A stretch of 64,000 bases of DNA from Cranoglanis bouderius (GCA_023630585.1 CM042548.1:4697527-4761526), one strand, 5' to 3'; shown: positions 10,557 through 25,074, counted from the first letter of the stretch. Made by a program: numbers and translations. Notes: generated by a model from the letters alone, not told the origin.

Positions 10557-10561
10557 AAGTT
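10557..10561 (+). other. Right target-site duplication (AAGTT)
   Basis: Matches 4940-4944 exactly. Confidence 0.93.
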
Positions 10562-11490
10562 CAAGCCATGTTTAATTTGTCTTGCTGCTTGTGACCTTTT
10601 CCCCTGAGTCAGCTGTAATGTGATACTACTTGTCACCAAGGGATAAAGCTTTGCAAATTGTTTCTCAGTTCTGAAAACAAATGCCAGTGGGAAAATGTAT
10701 ATGTTGTGTCTTCAATCATAGATCCTGCTTGGATCTCTGACAATGATTCAAAGATTGCCTTTAATAATAAAGCACATTTGGAGTTTTCGCACTTGCATCC
10801 TGTCTTCACTCACAATACTTACCGTATAGTTTACTCCCCCTTCTACGTGATTCTTCTTTGTAAATCACCCACAACACTTCTGCTAACTATTAATAAATCA
10901 GGCCCTGAATATCAGGGATTCCTTCCCTGATTTGTAGTGAGGCTCTTTTCCAAATACTCAGCAACTAAGTTAATTTACATCCATTAGTTAATTAATGAAA
11001 AGTGGGTTGCAAGTGGATGGTTAATAGGGTGTTTTCTGTCCCATAGCAAAGCTACCAGCAGCTCAGTGGAGTCATGGGGCATAGGGCTTGTTCTCAGCAG
11101 CTGAGAGTCGAGTCAGGATCAATATCAATCTCTACACTGGAACAATAAACACAAGCTCTGTGTGAGTGGTTTACTCAGCGAAAGCTCTGCTTCTGCACTG
11201 CTGGATGATCACACCAAGAGAGCCCAGTTGTACCTTTAGAAATTAGTTAGCAGATTGTATGGTGATGTACTCAATGCACTAATGTGTCAAAAGTTGAGAG
11301 ATGGTGCTGTACTATTCAATGCCTGTCTGTTACATAGGCAAAAATGCATTGTCTTCATAAACAATTATAATGCTACATTTTATCAAATGTGTCTTTTAGA
11401 TATTTGTAGTTAGAGCATAACCAGGGTTTTCATCAAGCAAAGACAGCGACAATTTTCAACTGGTCTACTGTTGCTTATGTTAAAGGTATT
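10562..11490. other. AT-rich intergenic DNA right of the retrotransposon
   Basis: A 90-codon open frame at 10658-10930 has no recognisable motif. No repeat family identified. Confidence 0.5.
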
Positions 11491-11494
11491 ATGT

Positions 11495-11560
11495 CAGGGG
11501 TATTCAACTAATATTTGTGAAGGTCCAGCTACAAAACATTCCTAGTTCCAGGTAAGCAAC
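11495..11560 (+). repeat. Short fragment resembling a fish dispersed repeat
   Basis: The phrase 'CAGGGGTATTCAACTAAT', followed by 'GTGAAGGTCCAG', is reminiscent of an end sequence seen in several fish interspersed repeats. The element edge on the other side was not found, so this is tentative. Confidence 0.3.
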
Positions 11561-13170
11561 ATGACTGAATGGCAACAATAGTTACCTTTTAATGATTTAC
11601 CATTAAGGATTCGCTATAAATAAGACACAGCAATTCAGAGTAGTTATGTTTTGTTTTGTAATGACAGCTCATGTCAAAACTTTAAAATACCGCGGAACCA
11701 ATTAGACTAGCCATGTTGTAACTTTGACTAATCAGACAGAAAGAGTGAATGAAAAAAAAAATCTATATAAGTCTGTGAACGCTCTCCCCTTTCTTGAGGA
11801 GTATTCGTCAGCTAAATAATTTATGTTTGGCCGTCACAAGTCATAAAATGGATCTGTGACAGATGCCATCACGGGTCATGTTTTAAAAAACTAGAGTCGC
11901 TGAACTACAGGCATTTTTTTTTTTTTCATGCACTGATTGGTTCTTCTATAGCATTTTTTTCAAGTGCTTAGTTCAGTCAACTGAAGTCCTTTAAGAGACC
12001 ACTTATATCCAAGTGTTCATTAAAGTATTAAGAGTAATCATATCCAGTAATAGGTTTATTTATATGGAGTGTATAAATATCTACGAATAGCTTGCTAGCA
12101 TTGCCATGTACCTAATTATTACATGTCTGGGACAAGGAGATATTATAGTTTAATCAAGACATAATCATTCTTAATTATGTGTCCTCTGTATATCCCTTAT
12201 ATGCAAAGCCATTATAAAAAGCACTGTGTTGTAGAACAGCACAGAAAACATCCAGCCTCCACTGTTTATCCAAGTTACAATTTTTAAGCCTTTCTGAACA
12301 AACAGGTGTGGAAAAGTATGGCATTCTGCATTAGCGGGCTAAAGAGATTGAAAAATGGTCATTCTGGAGGTGCTAAACCCCACCGGGGGCAGGACGAAAA
12401 GAGACATCTTCTTGTTCAATAAACATTATTGTAACTTATATCCACAAGTGAATGACAAGCCTTGGGGAGATTAGGGCACTCATATTTCTTCATCTGTCTG
12501 TGCAGTAGAGGCTTGGGGAAAACAAAAACACACTCAGCTATAACAGGAAAGAGTAACCTTTAAAATGTTCTAGGCACTTCGGAAGAGTCATAACCCATAG
12601 TTGATTTAAATGAGCTGTCATTGAAAGCTCAGGTGAGTGAAATACTTGAGAGAACTGAGAATTAATCTGGCCTCTTCAAATACATTTTTTCCCAAATGAG
12701 AGCAGAAACCCTTTTTGCATGGCAGAAAATGAGGAGGGAATGATGTCCCTCGCTCTCATTCACAGCAACCAAGTGTCCTCAGAACCATGAACAGCGGCCA
12801 TCAAGCCGCACGAACTGTTGGAGAAGACGAGTAAACAAGAGGTACAGTCACCAAGTAACAAGCAAACAAGAAATGTGATGGCAGGAGGAAGCGGATTGTC
12901 AACTGCAGCTGCGAGGAACATGGACTGATTAACAAGAAGTGAAGATGGTGAAGATGGTGTTTAAAGGAATCTTACAGCATGCCCAATTTATAAGCACTCT
13001 TCTTTTTTTCTGTTAATTTTGTTTCAAATAGCAAACTATTCAGGACTGAAAACCACCACTCTAGAAATGGTCTAATCGTTTTTTCATGCATTACATTCTG
13101 CATTACATCAAGTGCAAATTGGATTTTTGAACTGTTGAAGTATTTTTACTTCAAATACAGCATTTTGCCA
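11561..13170. other. AT-rich intergenic DNA
   Basis: Nothing assigned. The stretch 12640-12960 is less AT-rich and free of obvious repeats, and could hold conserved non-coding sequence; I have no direct evidence for that. Confidence 0.4.
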
Positions 13171-13174
13171 CCTC

Positions 13175-13345
13175 ACAGCTCCAGGGTATCCAGTTCGATC
13201 CTGAGCTTAGGTTAATGTCTCTGTGGAGTTTTACATGTTCTCCTTGTGTCTATCTGGGTTTCCTCCTGGTTCTCCAGTTTCCTCCTTCCTCACCAAAACT
13301 ATCTGGTAGACAGATTGTCGAATTGTCTTAGGTGTATGAGTGGAT
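13175..13345 (+). repeat. Fragment of an abundant fish repeat ('GGGTTTCCTCC...CTCC' type)
   Basis: Contains 'CAGTTCGATCCTGAGC', 'GTGGAGTTTTACATGTTCTCC' split over adjacent phrases, and 'GGGTTTCCTCCTGGTTCTCC', in the usual order of a very common teleost repeat. Other parts of the same repeat occur at 25075-25180, 51550-51615, 54375-54465 and 59720-59795. Confidence 0.6.
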
Positions 13346-13737
13346 GGACTACACTTCTTATGGTGTCACGGTTAGTCACAGTGTATAATTGTACAGCTAC
13401 CTCAGCATTAACTAAGCATTTCCATCTACTAATGTCTAAATATTTCTTTACTCTAAGTTCTTTACTCCAGCAGTCCTCACCACTTTTTCTGTCACAACCC
13501 CCTTCCCGTGGACTCCATCTAAAAACCTTTTGGCTCTGTACTCCACTACTGTTGTAAACATATTACACTGATACTTTTATCATACAAACAGCTATCAGAC
13601 GCACAGAAGAACACAGCAATGCTGACCAGAACTAAACAAAACGACATTTTTTGGGAGGCTAAGCAGCGCTGCATACTGTCAGAACTTTTATTTGCCTCTG
13701 TAAATGAAGCACCCTCTGTGGCATATCTGTGTTGTCA

Positions 13738-13745
13738 CCTGGGTC
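13738..13745 (+). other. Left target duplication of the hAT-like element
   Basis: CCTGGGTC here and CCTGGGTA at 14708-14715 agree at 7 of 8 bases and flank the element exactly. Eight-base duplications are characteristic of hAT transposons. Confidence 0.7.
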
Positions 13746-14707
13746 CAGTGGTGTAATGTAACGAAGTAATAATATATTTGTTACAGTACTTAAGTATTTT
13801 TTGGGAGAATCTGTACTTTACTTGAGTTTTTATATTTCTGTCAACTTTCACTTTTACTCCACTACATATACTAAATAAAATGTATACTTTTACTCAATGG
13901 GATACATTTCCCAAAGCATCTTAATTACTACAAAATAAAATCGGAAGAACACAGACCGCAAGCAAGCAGATTTGACGAATCAGTGGTCCGGTGCTTGCAA
14001 GTTAGATCACTGGTTAAATCCCATTACGCAAACAAGTGCTCTCAAAGCCGCGGATAAGTTTAAATTTCCACTCAAGCCCAGGAGTTCCACTCAACAACAG
14101 TGACAATGTTAGTTATTAGCAGACACCCCAACTCTCCCGGAAGTTCCGGGAGTCTCCCGTATTTTAATAGCGGCTCCCTGAAGCCTGCAAATTTTTTTTT
14201 TTTTTTAGATCGAACGAGAGACAGTTCAATGGTAATTTCTAATAGGCCTAGTAGCTGGGCTCTGGAGAAACCGAGAGATAGAGTGACAGTGGTGAGAGAG
14301 TGACACACTTGTTGCTCAAACTGTGTATAGTACAATATTAAAGTTCTGCCATACGGTCAGCCATATGATGAGCTGTTTACTCTGAAAGTTTTGCAATGCA
14401 GTGTTGTCCCTGACAAAGAGCTTCAGCTTGAAGACTTTGTTTTGTAGGCTCCATTTTTAAGGTGGTGTACATGCTTAAAAAGAATAAACTTTTTGTATTA
14501 ACAGCATTTACTTGTACTTTTTTCTTTCAATACTCAAGTACATTTAACATTAAAAAAAATACTTTTCATACTTAAGTACAATAAATATCAGATACTTTAA
14601 GACTTTTACTCAAGTAATATTTTAAAATGTGACTTACCGAAGTCATTTCTGGTAAGATATCTGTACTTTTACTCAAGTATAGCTTTCAGGTACTTCATCC
14701 ACCACTG
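13746..14707. mobile_element. Non-autonomous hAT-like DNA transposon, 962 bp
   Basis: Bounded by CAGTGGTGTAATG at the left and CATCCACCACTG at the right, that is, inverted CAGTGGTG termini. The subterminal regions are rich in inverted 'TACTTAAGTA / ACTTTTACTC' motifs on both sides (13780-13900 and 14500-14700). An 8-bp near-perfect duplication flanks it. No transposase frame is present, so it must have moved using a transposase supplied elsewhere. The middle (about 14100-14330) differs in composition and carries a GC-rich palindrome. Confidence 0.75.
14134..14152. repeat. GC-rich palindrome inside the hAT-like element
   Basis: CTCCCGGA, a 3-base spacer, then TCCGGGAG: a perfect 8-bp inverted repeat, followed shortly by another CTCCCG. 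Could be the end of an element nested in the hAT-like copy. Confidence 0.8.
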
Positions 14708-14715
14708 CCTGGGTA

Positions 14716-16430
14716 CTAGCATTGTGTTCACATCAACTGAGCTTCCCATCAGTATGAATGGAGCGACTTCATCATAAGCACCAGATGCAACCTGACAAAT
14801 ATAGCTCTCTCTGATTATGTTTACATACATTTTGTGAAAGTGAATTGGACTTGAATATAGAAATTTTCTGGCCTTATTCAGACTCCCATGTTTCATGGCC
14901 ATTAGATTAACGTGTTTTCAGAGTTGGATTGTTCTGGAAATCTTCTTTAGACCTACTGACCTTGAGAAAATGGATTTTGTTGCGAATTTCACCTTAATAA
15001 TCACCCTGACACTAACATTCCAACAGTGCATTTTAAACTGCTGATACAGGAAAATAGCTGGACCTGGTAGGAACTGGCACAAACCCTGTAATGACTGTAG
15101 GTGTGAGTCTCATGAAATTGTGAAACTGCTAACACTGAGCCATAAATGGACACTTTGATTTATTGCAGGGATAAAACTCATGGTGACCCCGAAAAAGAGA
15201 AAAAAAACATGACTGACTCAGGTGACATTCAGACAGAATGTGTTATAAAAACAAGGGTAATTGTAAACATCCATGTTGGTTTAGCCTGCAGGCTTCATGT
15301 GTGAGATTATCTCAATTATTCCCTTAAACCATGAATCCAATTTATAGGCAACATTTCACTGTGATCTACAATAACATAATAATTCGAGGCTACAAAAATA
15401 CAATTAATTACATATTCATCATTTATATCTAACCTTTTTACAGTTACACAACTAAATCAATATTCTAAACCCCATTATTATCTTCAGTGATAATAGAAGG
15501 GCAAGGGTCACCTTTAATCTTTAGACTTGCACTAGCACGAGCTGGTAATTGCAAATTTCATTTCAAGAGTTTTAACAGTGATGGGTAATGCTGTTTCTAT
15601 GGCAATGACAGTTCAAAATAGACCTCAGGTGAGTGGGAGGAGCTGCCACGGCACATAGTAGTCTTACTTTGTTCTTCTTTATAGAGTCTAGACACATTTT
15701 TTAAATAAAGAAAATTGCGGTGCTGCAATTTTAGAGAATCTAGAATTATGGTGGTGACATATTAACTTGCAAAGATTCTCACTGCCTCAATATGTTTATA
15801 GTCAATGTGACAGACTACATATCATATGACCTACATGGAGAATCCAGACATGAATCAAAAAGTAAGACATTCAATTACATATTACAGATATGAAGCAGTT
15901 TAGCAGTGTTATGAACAGAATGTTTTCGATGGACTACAACCACAGACACGAAACGACAGATATAGGACTAGATGAAAAATTAAATAAAGACCTAATGCTG
16001 CATTTTAATGTTTTTCTGTGCTTACGATTTTATTTTTCCATGGTAAGGATGACATTTGCATGAATTTGCCCTGCAGCTTTTCCAATTTCCTTGCATAGTT
16101 CCATGCATAGGGCAACTACCCAGAACTGAAACTGTTACAGGCAGTTAAATCAGCTTTAAACCCTTTTGCACAAAAAGTATGGGAAATTAAAAACTGAGAA
16201 CTGAAAGTTTCACAGGAAAACATTTCAGTTGAAGAATGTTCTAAACAAATTCACTTTGACCTGCAAGACCAATTGCAGATTCCCACACGGTTCCCAGCTC
16301 ATGCTAATGGCTCTAGTTATACAAACATTGAGTTTAAATATGACAGGCATCAGAAATAATTAGCTCTTAAGATGCATTCATGATGTAACATAAAACATAT
16401 CTCATCACTATGTCACATATAAATACCAAA
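14716..16430. other. AT-rich intergenic DNA
   Basis: No gene or repeat recognised. A 77-codon minus-strand frame (14669-14902) straddles the transposon edge and is not credible as a gene. Confidence 0.5.
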
Positions 16431-16435
16431 GTATA

Positions 16436-16855
16436 AAGTGTTTCTCATTTTTGATTGGCCTGAAGATACATTTTCTGTAACAGTAGCCCTAACAGTAGTT
16501 TCCAAATTCAAGTTTTAGATTAACCCACTCGTTCTAATACATTATTTGTTTCTATAGCTCTATGTAGTTTTTATAACAGCTCATTCACAGGGACTTATAC
16601 AGACAATCTATATAATTTAACACTATTAATAGAAGGATTAAAAAATGTGTTGATACTCAACAAATTATAATCGTATGGTAAAGTTTTCTGTTTATCTAAC
16701 GGTTATGGTAGGAGTTTCCAGCGTCAATGCTTCATATTGGCCAGTAGGTTTTTTTCACCATGGGAAAGTGTCTCCACAGGAGGTTTCTTTATAATAAATA
16801 ACTTGTTTAGCAGGGGTTCCACAATGCTAAATGTAGCTATAAAGAAATCAAAAGT
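16436..16855 (+). repeat. MITE-like family copy a (diverged, forward)
   Basis: Shares with the better copy at 52975-53580 the order 'TTGATTGG', 'TGTAACAGTAGC', 'ATAACAGCTCATTCACAGGG', a 'GGAGTTTCC' phrase and 'CTTGTTTAG...CCACAATG'. Diverged; ends not clear. Confidence 0.5.
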
Positions 16856-16929
16856 ACTTACTTATTGTGCACATTAATACAGCAATTACTTATGGTTCCT
16901 ATGTGTTAATTACAGAGCTTGTGTTGTGT

Positions 16930-17340
16930 AATGTATTGAACTTCTTTTTAACCCAACCCAACTCGGACCATGCAGAATTATTGAGCTTCATTGACTGCAA
17001 CCTCCAACTGTTTGCCAGCCATTAGGGAAAGCATGGAGCAGATGCTTTTTGGAGAGAAGCGTTGGAGGAGGACTCTAACAAGCCTCCAATGAGTTCATTA
17101 GGGCTGTGTGCCAGCACTGTCTCCTAACAACCGATGGTATCCCTGGCCCGCTCTGCCTCTGCCTGCTTCTGATATAGTGTGAACTAGCTGGGGTGGCAAT
17201 CCCAGATAGACTTCCCATGGCAAAGAAATACAGAGGCAGCCTCAGTCAGCGCAGTGTGTGATGTAGTACCCTGGGTAATTCTGTATTTGACTTATCTCTC
17301 CTCTTATCAGATGTTGTCTCCGAACTAAGAGTTAATGGTA
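16930..17340. other. Low-repeat, moderately GC-rich unique segment
   Basis: Differs from the surrounding AT-rich DNA in composition and has no simple repeats or recognised element. Open frames are short. It may be a conserved non-coding element, which only cross-species alignment could show. Confidence 0.3.
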
Positions 17341-17764
17341 TGCACTGGTATGGAAACCATAAAATTATATCAAGGTAGGCTTGTGCAATATAACTATATT
17401 ATTAAGTACACAACACTGCAGCAGTATGATTAGGTTATGGGAAATTAGCAGTGGACAAAATGTATATATTCAAAATATCACAGTATCGCAATACATCATG
17501 GTATAATATGATGTTCTTTCAGTTTTAAAAGGACTATATTTATTGACTTAACTCAACATTTATACTGACCTTTAAAATCTAAGCAAATCACTCCCAAACT
17601 TAATGAATACTTCTTCATCATTAGTTATAAAATGACAATAAATAAATAAGGTTAGCGCTCTGTAATCAATTCAAATCTGATCCATTTTTCTCTCTCAAGA
17701 ACTTAAGACAAATAAAAAAACAACAACAAAAAAGTGCTGCTCATCATAAATAAGAAACTGCAAT

Positions 17765-18065
17765 GTTTTGTGTCCTGAAAAAAAGACCCAAAACTGACAC
17801 TGGAGACTCCTTCCATAAATGTGAAATAAATGTCTCCTTTCATATGCACAATCTTTGTTAAATAATGATTTTTAAAATCCTTTTATTATTAGTCTTACGT
17901 GTAGTGTCCGCCATACATTCCCTGTGGATGAGCTGTTACTATGGAAACAATAACATATTAGAATGAGTGCATTAATATAAACCTGTGATTCAAACTGCAG
18001 TATCAGAGCTGCTGTTATAACACCTTCTGACCAATCATGATGAATTCATAGCGCTGTGGTGTAAG
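17765..18065 (-). repeat. MITE-like family copy b (reverse)
   Basis: Reads 'GACACTGGAGACTCCTTCC', then 'GAGCTGTTACTATGGAAAC', 'CACCTTCTGACCAATCATG' and ends 'AGCGCTGTGGTGTAAG', the reverse orientation of the family end at 52975. Confidence 0.65.
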
Positions 18066-18069
18066 TATT

Positions 18070-20742
<2,673 letters not shown>

Positions 20743-20825
20743 CAGGAATGTAGGAATAAATCCACTCTGTGGTATAATGAAAGAAACCTCCTACACAGTC
20801 TCTCACACACACACAGACACACACA

Positions 20826-21285
20826 TCCTGTATATACACTCAGTTACCAGTTCATGATGTATACCTACAGTACAGTATCCACCTACCACAATGTAACTGA
20901 CTGTAGCCCATCTGGTTGTTATGCGTTTCAACCATTCCTGTTCATTATTGGAGAGAGACCACCACAGCGCCATTGCACCAGAGCACCACCGCACCTCCTC
21001 TGAGCATATATTATTTGGGCAGCTGATCATTCTCAACACAGCTGTGACAATGACACGGTGGTGTCATGTTAGTGGGTGTTGAGGTGGCACATGTGTGTCA
21101 CGGCCATCAACTATACACTGGGGGTTTTAAACACCTCTGTGTCACTGCTGGATTGAGAAATAGTCCATCAACCAAAAATATCCAGTCAACAGCAGAGCTG
21201 CAGAGTGTGGACGGACAATCATGATGAAGGGCTAAAAGATGATGGACGCTAAAAATGAGCTGTAGTGCACACCAAAAAGTCAACA
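20826..21285 (-). repeat. Diverged interspersed repeat common in ostariophysan fish
   Basis: Phrases such as 'GTAGCCCATCTGGTTGTTAT', 'TGCTGAGAATGATC'-like text in reverse, 'CTGTGTCACTGCTGG' and 'TCCATCAACCAAAAATATCC' appear in the order I know from a dispersed repeat of catfish and relatives. The formal family name is not known to me. Confidence 0.55.
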
Positions 21286-21287
21286 AG

Positions 21288-21291
<4 letters not shown>

Positions 21292-21341
<50 letters not shown>
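21292..21341 (+). repeat. (TTA)n microsatellite
   Basis: About 16 uninterrupted trinucleotide units. Confidence 0.97.
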
Positions 21342-21343
<2 letters not shown>

Positions 21344-22600
21344 CCAGTGCATTTGCTTTTGTTCTCCATATTCTGTTACAAATTTTAAACTCTCTATCTT
21401 ATATATCCTCAACACAGCAATGTAATAAGAGATAAGAGATACAGAGGCAGAGTGATATACCGAGAAGAGAAGAGAGAAGGGAGGAAGACAGAGGGACAGA
21501 GCGAGTTATACTGCAGATAGACAAAAAATTAATATTGATGTTGCTCTATGATAGTTATCTATAAAAAATATGATATTTTTCACCTCCACGTTTATTTTTT
21601 ATGACTCCTGAATCTCATGTCTGGCAATATAGTGCAAAATACAGACCTGCCAAAAAACCTAGAGAAAGAGGGAGGAAAAACCTGGCAAAAAAATGTGTGA
21701 AAAGTGTGAAAATGAAAACTTTTACATTGCATCAATTCAGCACAACATGATGATGATCATCAGTTTATCGCAGGCAACACCGATAACATGTAACCAAGCA
21801 GACAAAATAATGAAGTGCAGCTGGATCTGGAAACAAAACATCTATGAAGAACGTACTATCAGCATGTCACGTTATAACTCTGAGAGCAATAAATAAATAA
21901 ATAAATAAACAAACAAACAAACAAATAAATAAATCTCTTGCAGATTTTTAACATTTTGACCAAGCCATGCAAAACCCCACAATCACCTTCATCAGAGACC
22001 ATGCATGTAAAGAGTGCAGGTAAATATTTATTTCACACATGATTACCAAATAATGATGCAGCTACCAAATTGAGTTAAATTCATCATTGCTTCAGTGGTT
22101 ACCAACAACCAATATACAACAACTGACCATAAATAATAAATAATAAACTTAACCTATAAATTAAAATTAAGGCTATTTAATTTTAAATCACAAGAAGAAG
22201 AAAAAAAAAAACCTGGCTGGCCAATAACGTAGGTGCTATAAATAATGCCCATGAAAGGAAAAAAAAACCCTTAAACTATAAATTTACACAAAAAACTGAC
22301 CAATTAAACCGACGATAAAAAAAACAAAACTTGAAGTTTAATGTATAAGTTAAATATCAAGCTATTTCTAAAAAAAATATATAATATAATAAAATAAAAA
22401 TAATAGTCAACCATGGCTGACCAACAGTTTGGGTGATATAAATTTACAGAATTACAGGAAAAACTAAATACATTTTAAAATAAGAATTTAAATTTAATAT
22501 CAGACAATTTCACAAACAAATCTAAAAATACAATTTAAAACATTGCTGACTATGTAGGTGTTATAAATATGCCCAACAGAGGAATACAATTATTTAATAA
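21342..22600. other. AT-rich intergenic DNA with simple repeats
   Basis: Includes an (AAAT)n/(AAAC)n tract at 21889-21933. Three loosely similar segments near 22210, 22430 and 22550 each contain a 'CTGGC-CAATA..GT.GGTG.TATAAAT' type phrase, suggesting a degenerate tandem of roughly 130-200 bases. Confidence 0.4.
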
Positions 22601-22604
22601 TTTT

Positions 22605-22625
22605 GTATATATATATATATATATT
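22605..22625 (+). repeat. (TA)n microsatellite
   Basis: About ten TA units. Confidence 0.9.
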
Positions 22626-22656
22626 TAGTCAAATAAAAAAAAACCCTGTCTGGCAG

Positions 22657-22663
22657 ACTCACC
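22657..22663 (-). other. Splice-donor-like site, minus strand
   Basis: On the minus strand the sequence reads GAGCTTG|GTGAGT, a very good match to the vertebrate 5' splice-site consensus, preceded by a CG-containing stretch (about 22664-22705). It may close an exon of a leftward transcript from the CpG-rich region near 23.1 kb. Confidence 0.3.
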
Positions 22664-22704
22664 AAGCTCGAGCTCAACCACGCTGAGGCTCGCGGCTCTC
22701 TCAG

Positions 22705-22705
<1 letters not shown>

Positions 22706-22747
<42 letters not shown>
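22706..22747 (+). repeat. (CT)n microsatellite
   Basis: About 20 CT units. Confidence 0.95.
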
Positions 22748-22749
<2 letters not shown>

Positions 22750-22812
22750 CTGTATGTAGTATATTTACATTACAAACACTGACAAAACATTTTTATAATT
22801 AAAATTCTTTAC

Positions 22813-23060
22813 CTTCAAGCCATAGGATTTGACGAATGACCAGTTCCTGTCCCGAGTTTCCCGGGTTTACAGTCCTGTCGTTTATATTCGGGGCTTCTTA
22901 ACGTCCAGGATCCTTAATTCCCACCGTCTCGTGCTGCCCATTCTCTTTCATACAAGCGGTAATAACTGTTTCCTGCAGCACTCACAACGCTATGGTCTGA
23001 CAAAAAAAAAAAAAAAGACGATAAAACAGTACCTTGTTCCTGACACAAGCTGTAACGCGA
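22813..23060 (-). other. Possible non-coding first exon, leftward
   Basis: On the minus strand this follows the CpG cluster at 23050-23200 and ends with GGCTTGAAG|GTAAAG, an acceptable 5' splice donor at 22812/22813. The longest ATG-led frame in it has only 19 codons, so if it is an exon it is 5' untranslated or part of a non-coding RNA. Inference from layout only. Confidence 0.3.
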
Positions 23061-23200
23061 AGTGAACTCACTCTGCCTTAGTCGCCTCTCAACTTCTGAC
23101 TGAAACTAGTGGCGCGAAAATAACCGCCGCGCGCCTCGTTCCGCGCGCTCAAATACTGAAGCAGCGCTCGCGCAATAGCAAAGGGGCGGGGCTATAAATT
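23050..23200. promoter_or_regulatory. CpG-dense promoter-like cluster
   Basis: About 17 CpG dinucleotides in 150 bases, against near absence in the flanks. It contains GGCGCGAAAA (23111-23120, a perfect E2F-type site read as TTTTCGCGCC on the minus strand), a GC box GGGGCGGGGC (23183-23192) and TATAAAT (23193-23199). Such clusters usually mark promoters of broadly expressed vertebrate genes. Direction is unclear: the GC box and TATA read rightward, while the donor-like sites lie to the left on the minus strand. Confidence 0.5.
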
Positions 23201-23349
23201 CTCCTCACAGCTCCACTAAAAGATAACTGAATATACAGTTATTAATCTAAACATCTAAAATTAATATGTTGTTCGAATATTAAACTAGTAATTCGCCTAA
23301 CTGTCAGTTGAACACTGCAATATTTCATTCAGAATGAGAATTCTGTTCT

Positions 23350-23384
23350 GTTTTTTTCTTTTTCTTTTTCTTTTTCTTTTTTTT
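23350..23384 (+). repeat. (TTTTC)n simple repeat
   Basis: Pyrimidine tract of CTTTTT units. Confidence 0.9.
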
Positions 23385-23569
23385 GTGCTAGAAATTGTTT
23401 TACAAATCTAAGAAAAACCTACCTATAGGTATAGGTCCAGGTTCTTAGACAAGGGGTGCCATTAATTAAAGAAAAACTCCATCGTGAATGAAATTAATTA
23501 AATATTTAGAAGTAACATGTCTTCTTCAAGATTTATTTTTTATTGAAATTCAAATTGATCATTATGTTG

Positions 23570-24548
23570 GTCTGTTTTCACATTTTATCTAATATTATAC
23601 CACAATGCCATCTTGATGTGGTAATGGTGTCGCAACAGCTACATGCAGATGATGGTGCCAGTACGATCACAAAATGGGAAGTGGTTATAAGAAAATAGCA
23701 CAAGCATTGAAAATGCCCATTTCCACCATCAGGGCAATAATTAAGAAGTTCCAGTCAACTGGAAATGTTATGAATCAACCTGGAATTGGACGTGTGTCTA
23801 TATTGTCTCAGCACACTGTGAAGAGGATGGTTCGAATGGCCAAAAAATCTCCAAGGTCATTTGGAGAATTGCAGAAGTTAGTTGCGTCTTGGCGTCAGAA
23901 AGTCTCCAAAACTACAATCCAAAGTCACCGACATCACCACGAGTTGCCAAGAAAAATGCCTCTACTCTCATCCAAAAACAAAATCAAGCATCTTCAGTTT
24001 GCCAGACACTACTGGAACTTCAAATGGGATCAGGTTCTATGATCAGATGAAACCAAAACAGAGCTTTTCGGCAATAAACACCAGAGGTGGTTTTGGCGCG
24101 CACAGAGAGGTAGCCATATGGAAAAGTACCTCATGCCCACAGATAAATATGGTTTTGGCTCTTTAATGTTTTCTGCCAGAGGACCTGGACATTTTGTTAG
24201 GTTACATGGCATCATGGACTCTTTCAAATATCACAGATATTAAATGAAAACCTGGCTGCCTCTGGGCCAAACGGGCCATGGTTGGAGCAGGACAATGGTC
24301 CAAAACATACACCAAAATCAACACAAAAATGGTTTACTGAACACAAATTCAAGGTCCTGCCATGGCCATCTCAGTCCCTTGACTTGAAACCCATAGATAA
24401 CCTGTTTTGTTTGCAATTGTTTGATATCTATGAGAGCAGAGTATTTTTTGAACAACAGATCAAAAGGTTAAACAATAAAGACAATTTTTCACAGCCTTCT
24501 TTGCTCATATTTACCAAGGCTGCCAATATTAGTGGAGGGCACTGTAAC
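23570..24548 (+). mobile_element. Tc1-like element, left end not found
   Basis: The right end reads 'CCAATATTAGTGGAGGGCACTG' in two abutting phrases followed by TA, the inverted terminus of a well-known fish Tc1 group. The matching left terminus is not visible, so the left edge is approximate. Contains the transposase pseudogene at 23674-24455. Confidence 0.7.
23674..24455 (+). pseudogene. Decayed Tc1-like transposase
   Basis: The first 122 codons are open and resemble the helix-turn-helix region of fish Tc1 transposases (GYKKIAQALKMPISTIR). The stop at 24040-24042 sits where the family has a Trp before the first catalytic Asp, and the frame continues as SDETKTELFG. Further on, frame changes occur; QDNGPKHT (second Asp) and a PIDNLF segment (third position, Asp in place of the usual Glu) appear in another frame near 24288-24420. 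Tc1 transposases cut at TA and act in the nucleus. This copy cannot make a working enzyme. Confidence 0.8.
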
Positions 24549-25070
24549 TAGCCGTGTATGTCCCCCTGTGATATCAGCAAACAACTTCTCAGAGGACATT
24601 ACAAAATACAGCACCAAACAACAAATTGCACCAGAATCATTAGGCACATCACAAATAATTTTGTATAAACGTATTTAATGTTTTTCAAAGTGGAGGTATA
24701 CTTTAACTATAGGACAAGCTTGCATTTGCAGAATGTGTGATTTGTTCTGGATAAGTTCATCGCCCTCCTTCCATGTTGATGCGTGAAACAGATAATGTAT
24801 GCAAGCATTGGCCCATTTGCTATCTGGGTAGAAGAGGAAAACATTCCCTCTGAATCAGAAATGAACCCCTTTTGATAGGTAGCACCTGTCCTACATAGAA
24901 CAAAACATGAAAACCGGGATAACCATCACTGTCAACATTTAAATGGATTATTCCTCATGTGCAGTACCTTTTAGATCTCAATAATTTTTTTTTAAACACT
25001 TGGCAATGTCATTATGACGCAAGCACTTAACCGGAATTTATTGATTGATTAATTTTCAAGCGTTGCCACA
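24549..25070. other. Intergenic DNA, nothing assigned
   Basis: No recognised element. Confidence 0.5.
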
Positions 25071-25074
25071 AATC

